From Silene latifolia (Eukaryota > Streptophyta > Magnoliopsida > Caryophyllales > Caryophyllaceae), in the NCBI RefSeq assembly GCF_048544455.1, contig NC_133532.1:14572948-14636947 (forward strand): a stretch of DNA of 64,000 nt, given 5' to 3'. Positions 1-13,402 of the stretch are shown here, in pieces (position 1 is the stretch's first letter; each line of letters opens with the position of its first letter). The position numbers were made by a program, and so were the translations under genes. The notes under the pieces are model-generated. The model saw only the letters and a program-made list of their open reading frames with translations, did no database searches and was not told the origin of the DNA.

Positions 1-3000
1 AAATTCAATGAAAACAAAGTATATGAACTTGGGGGCTTCCATAGCATAAATGTCATAGAAAGTGAGTTGGCACCCTTATACTTCAATCCCTACTCCAACT
101 TGGTGGTCAACCACATACTCAAATCCCAGGGATACTTCCCGGGAATGCCTTTGAATCCTATCCGAAGAAACACCATTGCACCCCACAAAGAAGGCAACTC
201 ACAAAGAATACCACTTGGATTTGGATACAAACCCACTAAAGAGGAAGTTCTCGAGATGCTCGCTCAAGTTCAAAATCGAAAGAATGTGGGAATCCAAATG
301 CGACCCTACCACCCTACTCTAAATGGATACTTCGTTAGGGAAGGAAGTCAGGAACTCTTTCACGGATTTCCCGAACCTTGGCACTATCTCGAAAGGAAGC
401 TATTCGGACTCGAGATCTTTCACGATTTCTACTTCATTCCTCCAGAAACAGTTCCTGCCGTCAAGACTCGTCAAGCACCTTGCTTAGACGAACAAGCTGT
501 CAGTCTACTATTTGGAGAAGATCGATTTGTTAGAGCCGAGCAGGATGAGATCATTACCATGATACTTCAAGACGATCACTTTAACCCTACCGCATTAATC
601 ACAAAAACTAACGCAAACCAACAGAAAGGATGGAGAAAATCAATCAAGTGGACAAACAATCAAGGAAGACTCTTCAAGCTCACCACTGGAGAAGGAGAGT
701 TGTTCAAAGGAGAGCCAGAAGACGATGAATTTGAGTCAGAGTCAGAGTCGGAGTCAGAGTCGGAGTCTAAAGAAGTTCCTAGAGAGTCTCCTCCTGTCGT
801 CATTCCCATTCACCTTGTGTCTCCTAGCTTAGCATCGAGTAGTAACAATAGTTTGGGAAATGTCCCAACGACTGTCCCTTTACCGCCACTGACTACAGAT
901 CAGATGGCTTCTTTGTTTCAACTTTTCTCAAACTTTAATATGAATAAATCAGGTTCTGCTTACTCTTTGTGTTATCTTGAATGCAATTCTGCTTACGATG
1001 ATACTGAGGATGAACCAGACCCAGACTCGATCGAGATACCTCCCTACATAGCCAAGGAAATACTACAAGAGGGGGAAGGAGGACCAATAATAGAGAACAC
1101 CGAACCCATCAACGTAGGAACCGAACTAGAACCTCAAGAACTTAGGATAGGGACGACCTTGAGCTCTACTGAAAGGGCCAGTTTCATAGACCTCCTACAC
1201 GAGTTCAAAGACGTTTTCGCTTGGTCCTACAAAGACATGCCAGGGATCGATAGGGACATCGCAGAGCATAGGATCCCAATCAAACCAGGTTTCAAACCCG
1301 TAAAACAGAAGCTTCGTAGAATGAGGACAGAATAGGCTCTTAAGATCAAGGAAGAAGTCGATAAGCAATTCAAAGCCGGGTTCATCAAAGTTTCCAAGTA
1401 CTCAGACTGGGTAGCTAACATAGTACCTGTACCCAAAAAGGATGGGAGAATCCGTGTTTGTGTTGATTTTAGAGACTTAAGCAAAGCAAGTCCTAAAGAT
1501 GACTTTCCTCTACCACATATTGACATATTGGTGGACAATACAGCATATCACGCGCTATTATCTTTCATGGATGGGTACACGGGTTATAACCAAATCAAGA
1601 TGGCCGAGGAAGACATGCATAAGACCTCCTTCGTCACTCAGTGGGGAACCTATTGCTACACGGTTATGCCGTTTGGGTTAATCAACGTCTGAGCTACATA
1701 CCAACGCACCGCAACTAAGCTCTTACATGACATGATGCATAAAGAAGTTGAGGTATACATAGATAACATGATTGTGAAGTCCAAGGATAGAGAGGGGCAC
1801 ATTGCAAACCTTCGCAAATTCTTATCAAAGCTACGAAGTACAACATGAGGCTCAATCCTCATAAATGCGCATTCGGAGTAACATCTGGTAAACTCCTGGG
1901 ATACGTTGTTAGCCAACGAGGAATAGAAATAGACACTTCCAAGATCAAAGCTCTAATCAAAATACCGCAACCTCAAACAGAGAAAGAAGTTAGAGGATTC
2001 CTAGGTAAGGTGCAATACATAAGTCGATTCATATCGAAACTCACCATGATCTGTGAACCTATCTTCAAGAAGCTCAAGAAAACAGATCACACCATGTGGG
2101 ATAATGACTGTCAAAAAGCGTTTGACTGAATCAAGGAGATACTAGCCAAGCCACCAGTGCTCATGCCACCTCAACGAGATCAACCTCTTGGTTTATATCT
2201 CATGGTAACTGAAACAGCCATGGGCGCCATGCTAGCTCAAACCATAGGAAAAGAAGAAAGAGCTATCTACTACCTTCGTAAGAAGTTCTTGGAGTACGAG
2301 TGCAAATACACACCACTCGAAAAGACATGCCTCGCTCTTGTGTGGGCAACGAAGAAGCTACTCCATTACATGCTTAGCTACTCCATTAAAATATACTCCA
2401 AAATAGATCCTGTCAAATACCTCTTCGAGAAACCCGTTCTCAATGGACGCCTAGCAAGATGGACTTTGATGCTCTCAGAGTTCGACCTCAAGTATGTACC
2501 TCTGAAAGTTATAAAAGTGCGCGCTGTTGCCAAGTTCTTCGCAGAAAATCCCATCAAAGATACACAAACGATAGACACCTGGTCGTTCCCGGATGAGGAT
2601 ATACTCCAAACCGACGTAGACTCCTGGGACCTTTATTTTGATGGAGCATCGAACTTAAGAGGATTTGGAATAGGAGTGTTGCTCATTTCTCTTGAAGGCG
2701 AGCATACACCAATCTATGTCAAACTCGACTTCGAGGTGACAAATAACACTGCAGAATACGAAGCTTGTCTCATTGGATTGCAAGCGACAGTAGGTTTAGG
2801 CATCAAGAATCTTCGAGTACATGGGGATTCAACTTTGATCATAAACCAAATCACGGGATCTTGGAAAATCCGAAGTGAAAGCTTAGCACCTTATCAGGCC
2901 AGAATAGACCAAGTTGCCCAATTCTTCGATCAAGTAACTTACCTACACCTACCTCGAGAGGAAAATCAATTTGCATATGCTCTTGCAAAACTCGCATCTT

Positions 3001-4327
3001 TGATTAATATGCCGGATAGCATGGTATAAATTCCTTTATGCATCGAACGACGATCAGAGCCAGCTTATGTGCACCAAATCACCAATGAAGAGGAAATCAC
3101 AGAGGAACTTTGGTTTCAAGCGATTCTAAACTTCAAACTCAACGGCACCTATCCACCGGATATGGACAAGAGGGGACAACGTGCAATACGCCTACTACCT
3201 TCCCAATACGTTCTCATGCAAGGAGAGTTATACAAAAGAACACCTCTTGGTGTAATCCTACGTTGCCTTGATCATTCACAGGCATGGAAAGTGATGGAAG
3301 AAGTCCATAATGGCGAATGAGGTCCTCATATGAGTGGACCCATGATGGCAAAAAAAATCACACGTTTGGGGTATTATTGGACCATAATGGAATCCGATTG
3401 CATCAAATATGTAAGACATTGCCATAACTGTCAAATCTTCGGGAATGTGCAACATGTTCCTCCTTCACTGCTCTATACAATGACATCTCCCTGGCCATTT
3501 TCTGCTTGGGGAATTGATATCATCGAAAGATCACTCCAGCCGGAACAGGAGGTCACTGCTTCATCTTAGTGGCAATTGATTATTTCACCAAATGGGTAGA
3601 GGCGGCTTCGTACACTAGTCTCACAGCAAAAAATGTAGCAAAGTTCATACAAAACAATATCATCTGTCGATACGGTTGCCCACATGATATCATTAGTGAC
3701 AATGGATCACATTTCCAAGCTGAGACTGAGCAATTGCTAGCCAAGTACAAAATCAAGCATCACCACTCCTAACCATATAGACCACAAACTAACTGCGCGG
3801 TCGAGACGGCAAACAAGAACGTTGTCACAATCCTCAAGAAAATAATTGACCACTATCGAGATTGGCCAAGCAAGATACCTTTTGCTTTATGGGGATACCG
3901 TAAATCTGTTAGGACACCCACTGGGGCCACCCCTTTCTATTTGACCTACGACACGGAAGTTGTACAAACAGTCGAGCTAGAAATACCATCCTTGCGTATT
4001 TTACTCGAAAGTCAAATCTCAGAAGCCGATTGGAAGACGGACAGATATGAAGAACTCATCCTCCTGGATGAACGTAGACTACGTGCATTACATAATGTGC
4101 AAACATATCAAGCACGTATCAAACGAGCCTTCAACAAAAGGGTTAAGCCAAGGAACATCAAAGAAGGAGACTCAGTCCTCAAGTCAGTTAGAGCTCTTTT
4201 ACCTGTCGATCCACGAGGAAAATTCAAACCCAATTGGGCCGTGCCATTTCTAGTCAAGTCCATACTTCCAGGGGGTGCGGTTAGGATCACAGACCTAGAC
4301 GGGAATGAATTTTCCAACCTGACAAAC
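1..4327 (+). pseudogene. Tat-lineage Ty3/gypsy pol fragment, decayed
   Basis: Internal coding region of a gypsy element, open from base 1 and cut at 4327 by the copia LTR, so both ends are missing. Order: post-protease linker with SES-rich acidic stretch (730-770); reverse transcriptase (about 1140-2120); RNase H (about 2160-2570); second, archaeal-type RNase H (about 2620-3000, DLYFDGASN); integrase (about 3070-4320, CIKYVRHCHNCQ zinc motif, WGIDII, DNGSHF). The double RNase H is the known mark of the plant Tat lineage. Breaks seen: in-frame stops near 1333, 1690, 2127, 3027 and 3318; a frameshift near 1840 and another near 3530. The RT catalytic motif reads YIDN, and a conserved Asp in the second RNase H (QFADALAKLA in the copy at 29070) is Tyr. 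It aligns with the pol at 25482-30457 but is clearly diverged from it. Dead copy. Confidence 0.93.
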
Positions 4328-5604
4328 TGTTAAAAATCTATATCTCATTACTTGACATATTCATATATGTGATAATTTTAATTTAGTCATAAAATTAAAA
4401 GATGATCTTATGCATGCAAACAATAAAATAATTAAAGAAGAAATCATCATCTCACATTGAAGATTTCGGTTTATATGGGCACAAGTGAGTTCTCCTACTC
4501 ACTTGTTTTTGAGCTTCCTTAGGTGGATGAACAAGGAGTCAAGTAGAGAATTCCTCCCAAGGTTTTATACCCAAAGTAACAACTAAATAAAATTAATATT
4601 ATTATTACTAGAACAATATTATTTTTGTATAAAAATTGACCCAAAATATTATTTGATCTCTCAATAATTTCGGTTAAGAGAGAGGGAGGAGGAGGAAGAT
4701 TTTATCTCACTAAAAACTCTTATTTTAGATGATAAAATGAATGAATGATACACTAATCTTTTAGGTAGTGTATAATAGGTAAAAATAAGGAGAAAAAACC
4801 CATGGTTTTCTCATCTTGAAAAACCGGGTGGAAGGGGGAGAAAGTGGCCAATGCAGGCACAAGGTTGTCTTCACAAGATCAAGTAGGGTTGCATGGCTAG
4901 GATTAGGAAGGAATGATTATGTTTACCACTAACATAATCAACATAATATATATTCCTAATGCTCCCATTATTTCGGTTAACATGGATAAAATGGACTCCA
5001 TTTTATTTTGTCAAATTGTCAATTTGTCACATGTCACATGTCATGTAAAAAAGTTATGTATTTTTAACATATTAAAAATCAACGCATTAATAAAAATACG
5101 TCATATACAAAATTGACTTAGTAATTCATAATTACTTGTACCAAAATAATTTACCAATTATAAATCACAACATCTTGTATTTATAATAATTTATTCATTC
5201 AAATGCAATTGTTTCCTTAAACAATAATTTCATCTAAGTAATAAAACAATTCGATTACTTAGACCGTATCTTATTTAATCAAATTACAATGAGACAAGTA
5301 AATATTACTTCCAAAATCGTCCATCAATTTTAAGTAATTTAATTGACCCGTATCGTCATACGATCAATTAAATGATCAATTAAGAGTGTTACCCTTTAGG
5401 TATGACCTAAGGGGATCAACTGGTCACCACCGTCTCACGACAGTAATGTCAAACTCTAGTCAGCCAATCATTACCGATATGTGTGGACCAGTTGACAGTA
5501 AAATATTACTTCCCAATTGTATTCTTTAAAATGAGACTTAAACATGTGATCATCATGATCAACAGTTGTGATCGCATTATTGTCGGAGGACACATATTCC
5601 AACA
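4328..5604 (-). repeat. copia 3' LTR
   Basis: Direct repeat of 11665-12948; both begin TGTTAAA on the plus strand and end with the same block GGACACATATTCCAACA. Many indels and substitutions separate the two copies, so the insertion is not recent. Confidence 0.9.
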
Positions 5605-5618
5605 ATCTCCCACTTGTC
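5605..5618 (-). other. copia polypurine tract
   Basis: On the minus strand the sequence AAGTGGGAGAT directly precedes the 3' LTR start, the expected place for the plus-strand primer tract. Confidence 0.8.
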
Positions 5619-8395
5619 CTCGACAAGTGTGCGTCACCAATTCTCTTGTCCTATTACTATCTCCCACTCAATGCAAGGTGTCTTTCAGGTCGTACTTGCA
5701 AGTGATCATATCGAGAGTGGTTTCCTCGATCTGGAGAATAACTGATTGACCGGATTTATCTACCATAGATATCATCCGAGCGTGGCCACGCATTTACAGT
5801 TCATTACTCCTCGAGTGGCCCTGAAATATTGTTATAACCCTGACCAGGGGTGGACAATTCCTATCGCACTTATTCCCTTCGACTAGCCACAGCCATCATA
5901 ACCCAAAATATGCCCATTTGACCCCATTTACGAAGGTCGTAGTAACACAAATCAAAGTTAATCTGAAACTGTGCCATCTTAGGTGAACAGTCTTTAGTCA
6001 AAAGAATCGACTCATTAGAATACTATAGTAGCTCTCGCCACGACCAGGCTAAGCGGTCATAAGGCCCGACAAAGTGTTCCTAACAGTCTGCCTATGTGAT
6101 CGGCTAGTCAATCTCATATGACTCCATGGCACTTGAACTTGCCATCAATCGCATCACACTCTAGTTACTTCGAGACGTCACCTCATGTAAGTAACTATGG
6201 GCGAATACAATGCTAATCCGTGTTCACTTTAACGGGGTTCAATTGTCTCTACAACCTGTTTGGATGTAACAAAGTGTAAGGTGAGTTAATAATAACTCAA
6301 ACGACAAATGTCGACATCACATTCGGGTAGTCAATACCATATTACAACCTTGTGATGCATATCGTAAGTGTGTAAACACTTGTTGATTGCAATAGAATTT
6401 TAACATACCATGTGTCCATGTGTTCAAAACTTCTTATAATCGCATTTTCCTTTACGTTCATGTTATCTTTCATAGCATGAACCTTACCAAGTACACATAT
6501 AGGTTCCCAACCTTGGTTTCGGTTCTTTATCTTGAAAGAACTTCCCTGTCGATTATCACATAACCAATGAATTTGCAGTGAATGATATAACTTGCACTGA
6601 TCAAGTCCTCCACCCACTCATAAGCACTTGGTAAATGTTTTGCAGAGTCTTGTAACAATTTGTCAAGATGATTAGCCTAGCACTTCTCACAAGTCCTAGC
6701 ATATTAGGAAATATTAGTTTTGAGTAACTTCTTACTTCAACTAAGTACTTTCCAAACTTCTTATTTCTTCTTTTAGCTTGAAAAGCTTAGGATTATCATA
6801 AATCCTTACGCGTGTTCGGATTTTCTTTAATATGTGCAACCTCTTGACACATAACAGAGTGTTTTGTCCAACAATGAAATCGCTCATCGGATTCTCCTCG
6901 AGAATACATGACGATTCTTTTATGGCTTGCCAATGAATCATCGTGCTCTTATGCATATGATTTATTATTGGACACGTGCATGATTATTCTAATGGCAGAA
7001 ACATTAGTAACTTTCAATCATGTCATCAACTATAGTTAGGTTCAATGAACGACCATGACTGCTAATGGCAATTCCATTTTCATTTACATGAATAACCTAC
7101 GTTTCTCGTTGATTCGATGTGTATGTCTCAATACTTATCCAACATCTCATGATGTGATTGGATTCATCATAGTCCATTTTCATCCAGAATTGAAAACTCA
7201 AATACTTCTTTGTGAAAGAATAGTATTAGCTCGTCATTCCCAATGAGTAATGAGTTATAAACCTTTACAGGATGATTGCTCCCACTAAATTCCATGTCTT
7301 CACATGATAATTTCCAACTCCCACTTAATTCCACATGTTTCGTAATTAACTACTCAATTGAAACATTTCAAGAATTGAAATATATTGCTTTGCTAAGTTA
7401 TTAAGATAAAACCATATATGTTCCCATCATATCCTTTCAAAATACCTATTTTGAAGAGGTCTCATCTTAACCTTATGGAAAGAGATTTTAATCTCTAACT
7501 CATTCATTTTATAATGATGCGTAACAATGTCATTATTTAAATATGAATAATATCTAATACACGTCCTTCAAAATACCCTTTTCGGAAGGAGGTTTAACCA
7601 TTTCATTTTCATAATGAGGTTAAGTAATGACATTAGCGTGGTTAATACTTAACTTAGTCATTCTTCTTCCAAAACTTTCTTTTGGTCTCCTCGTGTAGTT
7701 ATCTTGAGAACATATTCTTTTGATTACTTCACTTGGTCTCTTTTGTCATGTAGATTTATTCGAGACCATAGATATCATCTATTCGTGTATACTATATAAA
7801 TAGGTATACCTTTATTCAAATCATTCTCCCTTGCGTAGATCTCATTTACACAAGTACACATATTTCACAAATTTTTCTTGGTTTTCTTTGTGTCTTCATT
7901 TTCTCCCACTCTATCTTTAGAATGAATACACTAGGGATTCAAAGATAGCATATGAGACACAAATAATGATTTTGAAGTATAAGGAGGACTATCTCATAGG
8001 TTGACTAATTGTTTTAGATTTTTGTAAGTGAACTTGGTGATTAACATTCTTTTAAGAGAGTTCATTAACTCAATATCACTTTATAAATGATCATACACAA
8101 GCCTTAAGCTTGTGGACATATAATGAATCCCATCATTATAGTTGTCTATTAGATCACTTTAAGTGAATGATCATATGTTTCTATGAGCAAGCGGATAAAG
8201 ACGAATTTAGAACAAGGATAAAAACGATAAAACGGGTGACTTGGGTTGCAAACCAAGCCACCATTATCCAAAATACAACCAATATCCAAAATACATTTCC
8301 ATGTCGAACACGGAAATCAAAAGGTTCTAAAATCCGAAACATAATTTAAAATAAGACAATAAAAAAGACAAGCTTCATGGAAGCTATTCCTAGCT
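5619..8395 (-). other. copia interior where pol should lie; AT-rich, no clear domain
   Basis: A 2.8-kb stretch between gag and the 3' LTR. Only a weak trace of an RNase H end was seen: on the minus strand at about 6617-6342 the residues LCDN followed by VLGKVHAMKDNMN recall the DN-x-KHI-x-HLIRE segment of copia RNase H. The part next to the LTR (5619-6340) is the non-coding 3' region common to this kind of copia element. No integrase or YVDD motif was found. Confidence 0.45.
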
Positions 8396-8401
8396 TCTCG
8401 A

Positions 8402-9432
8402 TGATTTCTCAAGCTTGCTTTTCTTTTCCCTTGTCCTTGCTTGGTGGAGGCCCTATTTACAATAAAAAGGGGATATATTATCACAACTTTGTATCACAAT
8501 ACCATAGTTGAATTAGAAACATAAAAGAAAGGATAGTCATTTACCTACTGGAGTGATCTTTCCAGCCTTAATGTCACCAAGGTATTTGGAACAATTTCTT
8601 TTCCAATGTCCAACACCATTACAATAATGGCATTTATCAAGAGGACCCTTCTTGATCTTGGAGGTGCTAGCTTCATAAGTCTTAGCTTTGGTGAAAGTGG
8701 GAGCTTGCTTCTTACCCTTCTTCCCATTCTTCTTGAACTTCCCCTTGCTTTTGGTGCTTATGTAAGCACATCCTTAGGTGGGTTAACATTTAACCCCATG
8801 TCTCTTTCGGCTTGCACAAGTAACTTGTGCAATTCTTTAAGAGACACGTCTTTGTCTTGCATGTTAAAATTCACCCGAAATTGAACATACGCCTTGACCT
8901 TGGATAAGGAGTGTAGAATCCTATCTACAACAAGTTCTTTGGGGATTTCAACTTTTTGAATCTTCAAGGTCTCGACTAGCTCCATTAATTTGAGTACATG
9001 AGGGCTAACCTTTTGGCCCTCTTTGAAGTCGAGATCAAAGAATGCCGCGGCCGCCTCATATTGGACGATCCGCGGAGTTTGTGAAAACATTGTCACAAGC
9101 TTGGAGTAGATTTCATTAGCGGTGCCCATTTTAAAGTCTCTCCTTTGGAGATCCGCCTCCATCGCAAAGATCAACACATTTTTCATTGCGACGGACTCCT
9201 TATGGTAAGCCTCATATGCTTCCCTAGTGGCGGCGGTCGACCTAGTATTAGGTTCGGATGGAGAGGCCTCGGTGAGGTAATGAAGCTTGTCGTCGCCTTG
9301 GGCGGCTAATTTGAGTTGGGCATCCCAATCGGAGAAATTTGACCCATTCTTTTCAAGTTTACATCGATCCATGAAGGATCAAAGCCATGAAGTATTAGTG
9401 AGAGGCGTGGTGTTGGTGTTTGGATTTGCCAT
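8402..9432 (-). pseudogene. copia gag with zinc knuckle, probable spliced 3' end
   Basis: Nucleocapsid protein of the copia element. The start is taken at 9432 (MANPNTNTTPLTNTS); a TGA lies about 17 codons in, after which the frame is open from 9372 (DRCKLEKNGSNFSDWDAQL). The capsid part (about 9330-8790) has the usual copia gag features, including AYHKESVAMK and FDLDFKEGQKV. A one-base frameshift near 8760 separates it from a Lys-rich tail and a CX2CX4HX4C knuckle (CHYCNGVGHWKRNC, about 8635-8595). After GKITPV the minus strand reads G|GTAAAT, then about 80 bases later TTTATTGTAAATAG|GG, followed by PPPSKDKGKEKQA and a stop near 8410. This fits a short 3' intron ending a gag-only reading frame. 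The splice is inferred. Confidence 0.8.
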
Positions 9433-11648
9433 TTGTTACGAGAAATAAGAACGGTCTACAAAACAAAATATAGAAGGAATAAAACATATGTCGTTTTCAA
9501 ATTAATAATACTCGTAAAAATAAGTTTAAACAAAATTCATTGCATTTATCTAGTGACCTCTACCCAACTTAGATAAATGATTCCAAGACCCAAATTCATA
9601 TCAACTTAAGCACGGGATAGCCGATGAAACCCTTATTAATATAACTCGGTTGATTAACCTTTTAATCGATTCTACTTTTAGAACTCTTGGTCGATAAAAT
9701 TAGTCTAATGTTTATCTATAGCCCGGAACACATGCGACTACGGTCACGAATACTTCCGTTGAGGTCAATCCAAATATCGAATAAATGTGTCCATGATCTA
9801 AATTCACATTAACTTAGGCACGGGATGGCCGATGAAACCCTCATCAACACGAATTCGGTGGATAGACATTTATCACCCACTTCCCCTACGTATCAAGGTT
9901 TGTACCCCGGGATGGCCGAGTGCACTCCCTCGCGAAATAGGTTTTCATGGTTTCTACTTTTGGTAAGGCTATGTCTCAATTGTTTATATTAGCGAGAGGT
10001 CATGTCAATTTATTATCTATCACTTTTTAGTGAACTAAAGCGGTGAACTACGATAATTGTAATTGACACGGTCGATAACCTCGATTTAAAATGCATGTTT
10101 AGTTATGGCGATTTAGCGATGCATGCAACATATAAATAAAATGCAAAGCATAAATAAAATCCTAGTATGGCCTTCCTAAAATAGTAAATCTAATAAACTA
10201 TTACAAATTCGGAAACCAACTCCTTTGGTCCCTTGAACTTCGGTCTTGGCACGCATCTCGAGGCAACACATTCTTGATGGACCGTCTTCTCGAATGGCAC
10301 CGTCTTCAAGGAACTCTGGAAAAAATACAAATAATAAATAAAAATTACATAATTTCCTATTATACATTTGTAATAAAAATTAAATCTATTAAATTACAAA
10401 ACGGTGATACGAGATCACAATAATTACAACCGAATCGATATTCCCATACATTGTGGGTAATACCAATTAAAAAACTAAGGTCATACTAAGTAAAATTACA
10501 TAATTCAAAAATTATATAAAATTAAAATATGACAATCATAAATAAAATGCACCATTATAATATGTATGAACATGCTTAATTTTATGCTAAATCAAATTTT
10601 AAGAGCCAATATCGTATATTTTAACGGTTTTTATGGATTTGCGTGATTTAACTTATTAAAATCACAATAATTTCATAAATTCATATTTATGTACAAGTTA
10701 ATTACCCTAACCATCTTAGGACTCAAAACTTAGTCTCCACTAACATTTTGACAATAATTAAACTTGATTTCTTAATATTGTTCATAATGGACCCTAAAAT
10801 TCAAAATTATGTTATAAACTTCAAATTAAATTATAAAAATTTCAAATAATTTCAAAATTTGAAATTTAAACTCATGAACATTCTGGAACAATACCATGAC
10901 ATTCATAATGTTCAAAACTTAGGTTAAAAATTTCGAATATTTATCGAGAAAAATAATGTTGCGGTTTATCGGTTTTAACAAATATAACCATTAAAATATG
11001 AGAAAATATTTTCATCAACTTTTCACTTTTAGATCTGAAATATATGATAAAATGCAACATGTGACGTTTTTCCTTTAGTCATGAAGTATGTTTTAGCATT
11101 ATTACTAATTATAGTCACTATTTATGTGATTTTTCATCAAAAATTCATAAATCATGCAAAAAGACTTCATTATAGCCAAATATTTTACACACATCTTATA
11201 ACATTGCATGTGACAACATAATAAATTTCCATGACCAGATTCGAAATATAACTCATATTAACCTATTTACCCATTTAAATACGATTTTAACTTAAAAAAT
11301 TCATTTTTCGAGCAAAACAGCTTATTTTAACATGAAAATTTACAGGCCATAAGTATGTATTACTTGTGAAACATATCCAAAAACTACTGGAAAATTCGAA
11401 GTTTAGCTATTTTTCGTCCAAAATTGACATTTTTCTCATAAAAATCACATTTTAATGCCAATAATATATAAAATGAACAATAAAATCCATAAATAAACCA
11501 AAATATCCTAAAAATCACTTAGGACCAGAAACTTTTATCATGCAAAGTTATTTTTAGGTTTATCTTCATAAATCCAAATTAATTAGTTTTGTATGTTAAT
11601 CTTATAACTCGGAAAAACCATAAACCGATTTGCATGCAAACAACCTAA
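9433..11648 (-). other. copia 5' leader, 2.2 kb, non-coding
   Basis: AT-rich untranslated leader between the PBS and gag. It contains a repeated phrase near 9600 and 9810 (ACTTAAGCACGGGATAGCC and ACTTAGGCACGGGATGGCC), so part of it is duplicated at about 190-bp distance. No ORF of interest. Confidence 0.6.
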
Positions 11649-11663
11649 GGCTCTTGATACCGC
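11649..11663 (-). other. copia primer-binding site (tRNA-Met type)
   Basis: On the minus strand GCGGTATCAAGAGCC follows the LTR end directly. It resembles the usual copia TGGTATCAGAGC, with one inserted base. Confidence 0.75.
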
Positions 11664-11664
11664 T

Positions 11665-12948
11665 TGTTAAATTCCATTATGTTTCAAAGGGTTACATATT
11701 CATATATGAATTAATTTATTTAGTCATAAAATAAATACAAGATCTTATGCATGCAAACTTAATAAAAAGAGATGGAAAAATCGATTTCTCACCATCTTAT
11801 TTTCGGCCATTTGGGCACCAACAAGATCTCCTTCTTGTTACTTCTTGAGCTTTCCAACAATGGATGAACAAGGTTCAAATTAGAACCTCTCCCAAAAGCA
11901 TATACCCAAGGAATACTCTTAATAACCAATATTATTATGAACTAGTAACTAGTAATAATATTAGTCTTACTTAAAAATGACACAAAAAAATTGATTTATT
12001 TGCCCTTGAAAATTTCGGACAAGGGAAGTAATATTGTGAGGTTTCTTTCTCTAAGTTTTCACAAATTGTAGAGAATATATTTTCTTACACTAGAAAATCA
12101 TATGATGAAGTAGTGAATGAATAATGGAGGAATCCATTTTTGTTTCTCATGATGGAAAACCTGTGTGGGGATCAATATGGGGAGCCAATGCATGGTCTTG
12201 TTCTTCTCAAGATAAGACTAGGCATGCATGGCTACAATTAGACTATAATCATTGTGTTTTCCATATTAAAATAATCAACACAATTTATCCCCTAATACTC
12301 CCTCCATTTCGGCACATACACTATAAAATGGAAGGTCCATTTTATTTTGTCATTTGTCAATTTTGTCATGTGTCACGTGCTACATGACATGTAACACTAT
12401 AGTGTATTTTTAACATTTTAAAAATCAACATATTAATAAAATATGTCACATACAAAATTTAACTAGTAATTCTTGATTACTTGTACCAAAATGGTTTATC
12501 AAATTATAAATTTCAACAACTTGTATTTATAATAAATTATTCATTCTGTTTTAATTGTTTCGTAAACAATAATTTAATCTAAGTAACAAGACAATTTGAT
12601 TACTTAGATCGTATCTAATTTAATAGAATTGCAATAAGACACGTTAATCTTACTCACAAATCATCCGTCAATTTTAAGCAATTTAATCAACTCGTATCGG
12701 CATACGATTAATTAAATAATCAATTAAGAGTATTTCCCTATAGGTATGACCTAAGGGGATCAACTGATCACCACCGTCGCACGAAAGTATTGTCAAACTC
12801 TAGTCAGCTAATCATTATCGATATGTGTGGACCAGTTGACTGTAAAATATTACATCCCACATGTATTCTTAAAAATGAGATTTAAACATGTGATCATTAT
12901 GATCGACTGTTGTGATCGCATTATTGTCGGAGGACACATATTCCAACA
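11665..12948 (-). repeat. copia 5' LTR
   Basis: Partner of 4328-5604, with TG/CA ends. The inner end meets the PBS. The outer end meets the truncated LTR at 12949 with no target duplication. Confidence 0.9.
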
Positions 12949-13402
12949 CCCCACTGGCAGGGCTGGTCTAGTGGACAGTCGATGATGGTGATTGGCTGGA
13001 GTGGTTGTGACTTGTGTGTGTGCTTGGTTGTGTTTGTAGTAAGTTGGTAGTTGATGTTGTGTCTTGCCTCAGTTACTGACCTTGTGTGGTTGTTTCTTGT
13101 TTGTTTCTATGGTGTCTGCCGTGATCCCTTATGGTGAGCAGTCAGTCTTAGCAGGTGATGTTTTGGATGGTAGCTGGAGTATTAGCGGGATGAGTCTTCA
13201 CGAGTCACGATAGGAGTAGTTTTCATAGTGTTGATGAGTTGTATCGTTTGTATCAGTAGTTTGGTTTAATCACTTGTAAAATAATTATAAATGTTCTTTT
13301 ATCGACTTTTGATGATTGTTTTCCTCGGGCAACCGATATGGTAAGGCCTTTATATGCTAGGGAAGGTCTTGTTAAGGCTCTTTGGTATATGGGGGTGTTA
13401 CA
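12949..13402 (+). repeat. truncated LTR (3' third) of the outer-element family
   Basis: Matches the last 450 bases of the LTR at 14303-15626, from CCCCACTGGCAGGGCTGG to the end GGGGGTGTTACA. The 5' two thirds are missing at the copia boundary. Confidence 0.85.

Larger units (their letters stand above)
4328..12948 (-). mobile_element. Ty1/copia LTR retrotransposon, minus strand, gag only
   Basis: Two LTRs of about 1.28 kb (4328-5604 and 11665-12948) bound a 6.06-kb interior. On the minus strand the LTR begins TGTTGGAATATGTGTCC, a start I recognise from many plant copia elements. A purine tract abuts the 3' LTR and a tRNA-Met-type PBS abuts the 5' LTR. The interior keeps a broken gag but no recognisable integrase or reverse transcriptase, so the copy is a pol-less derivative or a heavily deleted one. 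The 5-base flanks (CAAAC left, CCCCA right) do not match, and the flanks belong to different elements. Confidence 0.9.
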
